A stretch of 11,130 nt of DNA. Origin: an uncultured Ilumatobacter sp. (lineage in GTDB: Bacteria > Actinomycetota > Acidimicrobiia > Acidimicrobiales > Ilumatobacteraceae). Positions 6,175-11,130 of the stretch are shown in pieces. The stretch spans positions 1 to 11,130 of the forward strand of contig CALICC010000066.1 of assembly GCA_938049325.1 (NCBI GenBank), given 5' to 3'. The notes under the pieces were generated by a model. That model searched no databases. It saw only the letters and a list, made by a program, of their open reading frames with translations, and was not told the origin of the DNA. Each line of letters opens with the position of its first letter. Position 1 is the stretch's first letter. The position numbers and the translations under genes were made by a program.

Positions 6175-7089
6175 ATGGCAACACCACTCGACATGGGACC
6201 GCGTGTCTTCCCGCGAATTCCCGAGACGTTTGAACACCGCGGCTACGAGCGCCTGTCGATTCGGCCATGTACGCCGACGATCGGCGCGGAGATCGATGCG
6301 TTCGACCTCGGTGCTGACCACGACGACGACACTTGGTCCGAGCTGCGCCAAGCGTTGCTCGAATGGAAGGTGCTGTTCTTCCGTGATCAGGACATCGACC
6401 GTGATGGCCACCGTCGGTTCGCCGAGCACTGGGGTTCGCTCGAGCAACACCCGTTCTACAAGTACGTGCACCCCGACCAGTCCGACGTCGACGTCGTCCG
6501 GTTGGCAAAGGACGCCGTCACCGGGGGCCACGAGAACGAGTGGCACACCGACATCACGTGGAGCGCCACGCCATCCATGGGCGCGGTGCTGCGCGCTGTG
6601 GAGGTACCCGACGTCGGCGGCGACACGCTGTGGGCCGACGCCGGAGCTGCCTACGACGGCCTGTCCGATGAGGTGAAGGCACGCATCGACACGTTGTCAG
6701 CAGTACACGATTGGCGCTTCTCGTTCGGGCTGACGATGCCCGAAGACGCGGTGGAGATGTTGAGTGAGCCGTTCCCGGCCGTCGAGCATCCGGTGGTGCG
6801 CGTGCATCCCGAAACCGGCCGGCGGACCATCTTCGTCAACCCGATCTTCACGCAGCACATCGTTGGTGTGGAGGCGCAGGAGAGCGCGGCGCTCCTCGAG
6901 ACGCTGTACCGGCAGATGACGCGTGCCGAGTTCCAAGTTCGGTTTCGGTGGACGCCGGGGGCCGTCGCGTTCTGGGACAACCGCGCGACGCAGCACTACG
7001 CATCGAGTGACTACCACCCGCAGCCGCGCGTGATGGATCGCATCAGCATCGCGGGTGACCGACCGTTCGGGTCGGCCACGATCGCGTAG
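6175..7089 (+). CDS. TauD/TfdA-family Fe(II)/2-oxoglutarate-dependent dioxygenase
   Basis: A 304-residue non-heme iron dioxygenase, the usual family length. It couples 2-oxoglutarate decarboxylation to hydroxylation of a substrate; family members release sulfite from taurine, cleave alkyl sulfates or degrade phenoxyacetates. The iron triad is complete: His124 and Asp126 in WHTDITW, and His274 in DNRATQHYA. Arg285 lies 11 residues after the distal His, matching the 2-oxoglutarate-binding Arg of TauD (His255/Arg266), and Arg289 aligns with TauD Arg270. GDTLWADAGAAYDGLS (149-164) is also typical. The sequence does not decide the substrate. Cytosolic, no signal peptide. It is convergent with the CYP153-like P450 gene; only 7 bp separate the two stop codons. 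Confidence 0.94.
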   Translation: MATPLDMGPRVFPRIPETFEHRGYERLSIRPCTPTIGAEIDAFDLGADHDDDTWSELRQALLEWKVLFFRDQDIDRDGHRRFAEHWGSLEQHPFYKYVHPDQSDVDVVRLAKDAVTGGHENEWHTDITWSATPSMGAVLRAVEVPDVGGDTLWADAGAAYDGLSDEVKARIDTLSAVHDWRFSFGLTMPEDAVEMLSEPFPAVEHPVVRVHPETGRRTIFVNPIFTQHIVGVEAQESAALLETLYRQMTRAEFQVRFRWTPGAVAFWDNRATQHYASSDYHPQPRVMDRISIAGDRPFGSATIA

Positions 7090-7096
7090 CTCGCTG

Positions 7097-8425
7097 CTAC
7101 TTGCGCGTGACCGTCACCGGAAGCGTCGCGTAGCCGTGCACGAACGATGAGAGGGTCCGTGTTGGTTCGGCCTCCACATTGATCCGTTCGAAGCGTTCGA
7201 GGATCTCTTCCCACAGGATCCGCAGCTGCATCTCGGCGAGGCGAAGACCCATGCAGCGGTGCACTCCGTAGCCGAACGACAGATGCTGGTCCGCGTTGGC
7301 TCGCTCGATGTCGATGCGGTCCGGGTCGGTAAACAGGTTCGCGTCGCGGTTCGCCGAGAGATACCACATGAGGAGTTGGTCGTTCTTCTTGATCTGCTTG
7401 CCGCCGAGCTCGGTGTCACGCGTGGCGGTGCGGCGCATGTAGGCCAGCGGTGTCTGCCACCGGATGACCTCCTGCACCATGTTGCGAATCAGCTCGGGGT
7501 TCGCCGTGAGCTTGTCGTACTGCTCGGGGAACGTGTTGAGTCCGTAGACGCTGCCGCTCATCGTGTTCCGGGTGGTGTCGTTGCCGCCGACGATCAGGAG
7601 GAGCAGGTTGCCCAGGTGGTCCATGGCCGAGCCGTGTTTCGTTGCCTCGCCGTGCACCAACATGGAGACCAGGTCGTTGCCAGGGTTCTCGCGGCGCTCT
7701 TCCCACAGCTTCGAGAAGTACGCGACGCATTCCATCAGCTCGAGGTGGCGTTGTTCGTGCGACTCGATCACGCCGCCGGGCTCAGGTATCGCGAAGACGA
7801 TGTCGGACCAGCGGGCGAGCTTGCGGCGGTCCTCGAACGGGAAGTCGAACAACGTCGCCAACATGCGCGTGGTCAGTTCGATCGACACCGTTTCGACCCA
7901 GTCGAACGTCTCGCCCTCGGGCAGCGACTCGAGGACGTCGATCGTGCGCTCCCGGATGAGTGGTTCGACGTTGGCGAGGTTCTGAGGACGCACGGCCGGG
8001 GTGACGGTGAGGCGTTGCTCGCGTTGTTGGGGCGGATCCATCGCGATGAACGCCGAGGTCTGTGCGCCCACAGCAGTGCGATCGGCTCCGCGGAGGCCGA
8101 GCGTGATGCCGCTGGCCGACGAGTACGTCTCCCAATCACCCTCGACGGCTTTGATGTCGTCGGCCGTGGTCACCGACCAGTAGCGACCGGCCGTCTCGAT
8201 CTCGTTGAAGTGGATGGGGTCTTCGTTGCGGAGCCGTTCGAAGTAGCGGTGGTAGCGATCTTCCGCGAACAGGTTCGCGTTGAGCGGGTTGATGTCCTCG
8301 AGTGCGAGTTCGTCGGCCGGCGCGACGTCCACGCCCTTCGCAACTTGCTCTTGTTCGGGAGTCTGGAAGCCCGCAGGTGGCATCGGGAACTGGGTGTCAC
8401 TCGTGGAGCGGGCGGTATCGGTCAT
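7097..8425 (-). CDS. Cytochrome P450, CYP153-like (terminal alkane/fatty acid hydroxylase)
   Basis: A soluble bacterial P450 of 442 residues. The heme-ligand motif FGYGVHRCMG (384-393) has Cys391. The I-helix oxygen-activation motif GGNDTTRN is at 280-287, and the K-helix ExxR is Glu319-Arg322 in EVIRWQTPLAYMRRTA. The blocks AFIAMDPPQ (125-133), IVGGNDTTRNTMSG, RWQTPLAYMRRTA and RLAEMQLRILWEEIL closely follow the CYP153 family as I know it; that family hydroxylates n-alkanes and fatty acids at the terminal carbon. Assignment to CYP153 itself rests on recalled motifs and has no alignment behind it. It needs a ferredoxin and reductase; neither is in the window, so they must be elsewhere. The N-terminal extension of about 40 residues is also seen in CYP153 proteins. 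The start is supported by a GAGGAA ribosome binding site. Confidence 0.94.
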   Translation of the reverse strand: MTDTARSTSDTQFPMPPAGFQTPEQEQVAKGVDVAPADELALEDINPLNANLFAEDRYHRYFERLRNEDPIHFNEIETAGRYWSVTTADDIKAVEGDWETYSSASGITLGLRGADRTAVGAQTSAFIAMDPPQQREQRLTVTPAVRPQNLANVEPLIRERTIDVLESLPEGETFDWVETVSIELTTRMLATLFDFPFEDRRKLARWSDIVFAIPEPGGVIESHEQRHLELMECVAYFSKLWEERRENPGNDLVSMLVHGEATKHGSAMDHLGNLLLLIVGGNDTTRNTMSGSVYGLNTFPEQYDKLTANPELIRNMVQEVIRWQTPLAYMRRTATRDTELGGKQIKKNDQLLMWYLSANRDANLFTDPDRIDIERANADQHLSFGYGVHRCMGLRLAEMQLRILWEEILERFERINVEAEPTRTLSSFVHGYATLPVTVTRK

Positions 8426-8430
8426 GTGTC

Positions 8431-8436
8431 TTCCTC
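8431..8436 (-). promoter_or_regulatory. Ribosome binding site of the P450 gene
   Basis: GAGGAA on the minus strand, 5 bases before ATG 8425, a strong Shine-Dalgarno that fixes the P450 start. The DUF2200 gene (start 177) has the same GAGGAA. The 126-bp gap upstream (8426-8551) must hold the promoter unless the gene is read through from 9457; I see no convincing -35/-10 pair in it. Confidence 0.7.
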
Positions 8437-8551
8437 GTTCGGAGTCGCCGAGGCACCCACCCAGTGTCGGTGTGTGGCTCTCCGCCGCGAACAGTATCGA
8501 GCCTGCGCCTGTCGGACCGAGCCGCGTCGGCGCTCGTTGCGAGTCGACCGA

Positions 8552-9457
8552 CTATTCGCCGGCGAGTTCGACGCGGTCCGCAGTCCCGACGAACGGGACG
8601 CTGCCGCTGCCGTACGCGTAGGTGATCAGTCCGATGTACACGGACGGCCCGAAGGCGGCGGTCGGCCCGGGCAGGTTGCCGGACCCGCGGTAGAGCTGCC
8701 AGTCGTCGTTGGAGGCGGGTCCGAGATTCGGAGGCTGCCAGTAGACGGTGAGGGTGCGGTCGGCGTTACCCACGATTCGAATGTCGGCTCGCCCGGTCGG
8801 CGCGGTGTTCGCGCCGACGTCGTTGACTCGGGAGTTGCCGTTGACGGTGTTCTTGCCTTCGATCGTGAACTTCGTGTTGCCACGGTGGCCGACCACGACG
8901 TGAGCGCTGTCGGCGGCGGCGAGGTCGGTGGTGTGGACCTGCACGCCGGAGAACATGAACGTCGAGCCGGCTGGGTCGGGTGCGTTCTGTGAGTTGGTGA
9001 GCGTGCCGATGCCGATGTTTCTGGCGGTGTAGTCGAAGGGGAAGCTGACGAGCTTGGCGTCGAGGCGGCCCTGCGCCGCATTGAAGTGCAGTGTGCGATT
9101 GCGGGTGTTGTCGGTGAGTTCGGCCCGGTATCGGTCGTTGACCCGTCCGACGTTCGGGAGCACTTCCGGGTTCGTCGTGGTGTAGCCGACAAGTGGCCCT
9201 GTCCCCGCAAAGTCGTCCGAGACCTGTGCGGTCGGACCGGGTGGGTCGACCGGTCCGGGTGGCGTCGGGTCGAGTCGTTCAGCGACGCGGAGATCCTGTG
9301 CGTCGGCTGGTCCGAGAATCGTTGGGATCGCGGCGGCGGAGTCGGTGCTGAGCGTGGCGCTGGCCAGCGCGGTCAACACGAGCGCGGAGATCGAGACGCG
9401 GCCCGCCGAGGACCGGTAGCGGCCGTTGTCGGAACGGCGGTGCAGACGTCCAAGCAC
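8552..9457 (-). CDS. Secreted protein, predicted beta-sandwich (concanavalin A-like), function unknown
   Basis: From a GTG start the product is 301 residues. Residues 1-20 are basic, 21-38 are hydrophobic (VSISALVLTALASATLS) and an AAA site at about 41-43 looks like a signal peptidase cleavage point, so the protein is exported. A Pro-rich stretch (DPTPPGPVDPPGP, 63-75) then leads to a domain starting at SDDFAGTGPLVGY (80-92). The alternating hydrophobic pattern, the DDF start and blocks such as SGVQVHT..DSAHVVVGH and DRTLTVYWQPP resemble secreted jelly-roll or concanavalin A-like modules, but I see no glycosidase active-site motif. Carbohydrate binding is only a guess. The frame stays open far upstream, antisense to the haloalkane dehalogenase; that part is not coding. 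It is divergent from the dehalogenase. The start codon is the least certain point. Confidence 0.75.
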   Translation of the reverse strand: MLGRLHRRSDNGRYRSSAGRVSISALVLTALASATLSTDSAAAIPTILGPADAQDLRVAERLDPTPPGPVDPPGPTAQVSDDFAGTGPLVGYTTTNPEVLPNVGRVNDRYRAELTDNTRNRTLHFNAAQGRLDAKLVSFPFDYTARNIGIGTLTNSQNAPDPAGSTFMFSGVQVHTTDLAAADSAHVVVGHRGNTKFTIEGKNTVNGNSRVNDVGANTAPTGRADIRIVGNADRTLTVYWQPPNLGPASNDDWQLYRGSGNLPGPTAAFGPSVYIGLITYAYGSGSVPFVGTADRVELAGE

Positions 9458-9580
9458 AACGAAGTCATCGGCGGTGCGGCGTGAACCTTGAGAGCGTCGC
9501 GGGGACGACGGCTGCCCACGGTCGCATGTTCTGCGATTCTGTCTCTCAGAAGACGGCTTTCGATACCTACTCTCGCCTAC

Positions 9581-10546
9581 ATGACCGAGTTCTTGCGCAC
9601 CGATGATTCGCACTTCGACGCTCTCGACGACTGGCCCTACGAACCTCGTTACCACCGGTGGAAGGACATGCGTGTCCACTACGTCGATGTCGGGCCTGCT
9701 GATGGCCCGGTGATGCTGCTCCTGCATGGCATGCCGACGTGGGGGTATCTGTATCGGACGATGATTCCGCAGCTCGTCGACGCGGGGTATCGCTGTATCG
9801 CACCCGATCATCTCGGCTTCGGGCGCAGCGACAAACCCACCGACGCCAACTGGTTCTCGATCGCTCGTCACACCGAGGTGCTGACGTCGCTGATCACGAC
9901 GCTCGATCTGTCCGACGTGACGCTGGTGTGCCAGGACTGGGGTGGCCCGATCGGTCTCGCTCAGGCTGCGACCATGCCGGACCGATTCGTTCGGCTCATC
10001 ATCATGAACACATGGTTGCACCACCCGGGCTACGAGTACTCGGAGGGCATCAGGAAGTGGATCGCCGGCTGGCACGAAGGTGGCCTGTTCCACCGGGACA
10101 CGCCCAACGTGGGCCTCGTGCCGTTGCTGACCGACGCTTCGATTGACCGCAGCGTCGCGTTCGACGCGCTGGTGGCAGGGCGCGAACCGGTCTTCGAGGG
10201 CGATGTCGCACGTACCTACAACGGGTTCGCCGCACCGTTCCGTGGGCTCCCTGACGCGGCGTTGAATGGCGCGCGGTGGTTCCCGCTGTCGATCCCGCAC
10301 AACGACGTCGACAGTGGCAACGGTGCCGCCCAGACAATGCACTACAACCTTCTCCTCGACGCCGAGCGGCCGGTTCACTTCGTGTGGGGTGGCGCTGACG
10401 ACGTGTTCGTCGAAGCGTGGGGCCGCACCTGGGCCGACCGCATGGGAGCGACGATCGACGTGATCCCGGAGGCCGCGCACTTCCTCCAGAACACGCATGG
10501 TCCCGAGGTGGTCGAGCACATCCTTCGCCGCATCGCGACGGAGTGA
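9581..10546 (+). CDS. Haloalkane dehalogenase-like alpha/beta hydrolase (subfamily I type)
   Basis: A 321-residue alpha/beta hydrolase closely resembling haloalkane dehalogenases, which hydrolyse carbon-halogen bonds to an alcohol and halide through an Asp-bound ester. The expected triad is complete: nucleophile Asp119 in CQDWGG, acid Asp273 in WGGADD, and base His300 in EAAHFLQ. Trp120, next to the nucleophile, is the conserved halide-stabilising Trp. The N-terminal pattern FDALDDWPYEP.Y and FGRSDKP fits subfamily I (DhlA-like, about 310 residues). The oxyanion motif is HGMPTW (49-54), with Met51 where DhlA has Glu56 and subfamily II has Asn. A second halide Trp should come from the cap; Trp160 or Trp164 are candidates. 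ATG 9581 is chosen over the in-frame start at 9488 because family members begin with this MTEFLRT-like sequence. Cytosolic. No clear Shine-Dalgarno, so a leaderless start is possible. Confidence 0.9.
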   Translation: MTEFLRTDDSHFDALDDWPYEPRYHRWKDMRVHYVDVGPADGPVMLLLHGMPTWGYLYRTMIPQLVDAGYRCIAPDHLGFGRSDKPTDANWFSIARHTEVLTSLITTLDLSDVTLVCQDWGGPIGLAQAATMPDRFVRLIIMNTWLHHPGYEYSEGIRKWIAGWHEGGLFHRDTPNVGLVPLLTDASIDRSVAFDALVAGREPVFEGDVARTYNGFAAPFRGLPDAALNGARWFPLSIPHNDVDSGNGAAQTMHYNLLLDAERPVHFVWGGADDVFVEAWGRTWADRMGATIDVIPEAAHFLQNTHGPEVVEHILRRIATE

Positions 10547-10568
10547 CACGCGGTTCTGATCTCGGCGG

Positions 10569-10666
10569 CTGCCCCAACGGGCAGACCTCTCGCAAAAGGC
10601 TGGCGAGCGGCAACCGGCAGGTCCCCTTCGTTCGTGTACTGCGCTGACAGTCCACAACGAAGGAGA
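10569..10666 (+). promoter_or_regulatory. Structured 5' leader with SD-sequestering hairpin (candidate riboswitch or RNA regulator)
   Basis: Four elements adjoin. A hairpin CTGCCC/GGGCAG with loop CAAC lies at 10569-10584. A possible three-way junction follows: closing stem ACCT/AGGT (10585-10588 with 10619-10622), hairpin CTCGC/GCGAG (10589-10593 with 10603-10607) and hairpin CGG/CCG with a CAA loop (10608-10616). Then a long hairpin spans 10625-10663 with 15 base pairs: CCTTCGTT/AACGAAGG, a one-base bulge, GTG/CAC, one mismatch, ACTG/CAGT and a 6-base loop. Its 3' arm contains the AAGG of the Shine-Dalgarno AAGGAG (10660-10665), six bases before ATG 10672. When folded it would hide the ribosome binding site of the surface-protein gene. 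The aptamer part matches no class I can name with confidence. The folds were derived by hand. Confidence 0.55.
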
Positions 10667-10671
10667 GAGAC

Positions 10672-11130
10672 ATGAAGAACTCAACACGGGCGACGTTCGC
10701 CGTCTGCGCGATCGCTGCCACCGCTGCGGTGACCTCACCACCGGTCACCTCGGTGTTCGCGTTTGACGCGTCGACGCACGCCGCCTCGGCGCCATTCACG
10801 GAGGCTCAGCCGGCACTGTTCGTTCCGATCAGCCACTTCCGAGCTATCGACAGCCGAGCGTTCGAATCCGGCGCAAGCGGAAGGATGGAGGTGGGCGCCG
10901 ACGATCCCGGCGACGAGTATCGCCTCGTCGACCTTGCGCGACGTGCGGGCGACGACTTCTTCACGCGCGTCGTTCCGGCCGGCGCCACCGCTGTGAGCTT
11001 CAACATCACCGTGGTGCAAACGGCGGGGCGGGGCTTCCTGCACGTGGACGCGCCGCAAATCCCTGACAGCGAGTCCGCGACCGTGAACTGGACGGGCGAT
11101 GGTCAAACGGTGTCGAACAGCAGCGTGACG
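10672..11130 (+). CDS. Secreted actinobacterial surface-repeat protein (N-terminal part, runs off right edge)
   Basis: 153 residues are visible with no stop before the window ends. A signal peptide (MKNSTRATFAVCAIAATAAV.., cleavage near residue 30 at VFA) marks it for export. The mature part shows the blocks FVPISHFRAIDSR (50-62), VPAGATAVSFNITV (101-114), GFLHVDAP (121-128) and SATVNW.GDGQTVSN (135-149). These match a repeat found many times in secreted actinobacterial proteins, usually seen as R.LDTR ... VPAGATAV..NVTVT ... GFLTV.P ... ASNLN..GQTVAN. The domain is often tandem or joined to enzyme domains, so the missing C-terminus may hold the actual activity. The start is fixed by AAGGAG six bases upstream. 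Translation may be controlled by the structured leader at 10569-10666. Confidence 0.85.
   Translation, partial: MKNSTRATFAVCAIAATAAVTSPPVTSVFAFDASTHAASAPFTEAQPALFVPISHFRAIDSRAFESGASGRMEVGADDPGDEYRLVDLARRAGDDFFTRVVPAGATAVSFNITVVQTAGRGFLHVDAPQIPDSESATVNWTGDGQTVSNSSVT

Noticed and set aside
8533..8543. CTCG/CGAG inverted repeat between the P450 and secreted-protein genes
   Set aside because: A four-base stem with a three-base loop is expected by chance.
7259..8992. Plus-strand open frame of 577 codons
   Set aside because: It lies antisense to the P450 and the secreted protein; the composition is that of a shadow frame and no motif is visible.
10569..10584. Hairpin CTGCCC/GGGCAG as the intrinsic terminator of the dehalogenase gene
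   Set aside because: No T-tract follows and it directly joins further helices; I prefer it as part of the structured leader, though a terminator role is not excluded.
10585..10622. Assignment of the leader to a SAM-I/SAM-IV or cyclic di-GMP-I riboswitch
   Set aside because: Only the GGCAACC stretch recalls the SAM-type core; other conserved segments, and the conserved GACGCAAAGC of cyclic di-GMP-I, are missing.
9458..10741. Upstream extension of the secreted-protein frame to 729 codons
   Set aside because: This part is antisense to the haloalkane dehalogenase, which has an intact catalytic triad. A signal peptide just after GTG 9457 marks the real start region.

Overview
The window is GC-rich DNA with densely packed genes on both strands, frequent GTG starts and probable leaderless transcripts. 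Protein types point to an actinobacterium, probably a free-living or marine Acidimicrobiia (Ilumatobacter-like): an MmyB-type XRE regulator, a DUF1707 protein, a CYP153-like P450, a haloalkane dehalogenase, and a secreted protein with the actinobacterial surface-repeat signature (VPAGATAV..N.TV). The taxonomic placement is inference. I see no tRNA, rRNA, insertion sequence, CRISPR array or attachment site, and no gene-free stretch over 300 bases.

Layout. 1-177 (-) is the N-terminus of a DUF2200 protein running off the left edge. 306-1154 (-) is an alpha/beta hydrolase with an Asp nucleophile. It is divergent from an MmyB-like regulator (1241-2047, +), and a near-perfect 16-bp palindrome lies between them, which suggests the regulator controls both. 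A minus-strand group follows: a HEAT-like protein (4774-5307), a D-2-hydroxyacid dehydrogenase (3623-4654), a beta-propeller lipoprotein (2292-3617) and a 73-residue small protein (2044-2265). The last three are tightly spaced and look like one operon. A perfect 20-bp palindrome separates the HEAT gene from a divergent DUF1707/LiaF-like protein (5402-6037, +).

The right half holds a TauD/TfdA-type Fe(II)/2-oxoglutarate dioxygenase (6175-7089, +), convergent by 7 bp with a CYP153-like P450 (7097-8425, -). Next come a secreted protein (8552-9457, -) and a divergent haloalkane dehalogenase (9581-10546, +). Last is the start of a secreted surface-repeat protein (10672 to the edge, +). The dioxygenase, P450 and dehalogenase are all compatible with attack on alkanes, haloalkanes or other small aliphatics. 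They are not one transcription unit, so a shared pathway is only a hypothesis.

The most unusual non-coding signal is the leader at 10569-10671. Adjoining helices form a possible three-way junction, followed directly by a 15-pair hairpin whose 3' arm contains most of the Shine-Dalgarno sequence of the surface-protein gene. This is the architecture of a translation-controlling riboswitch or similar element, and I could not assign it to a known class. Other points of interest: an alpha/beta hydrolase lacking its catalytic His, a dehalogenase with Met in the HGxPTW motif, two convergent genes ending on one shared CTAG, and repeated leaderless promoter geometry.
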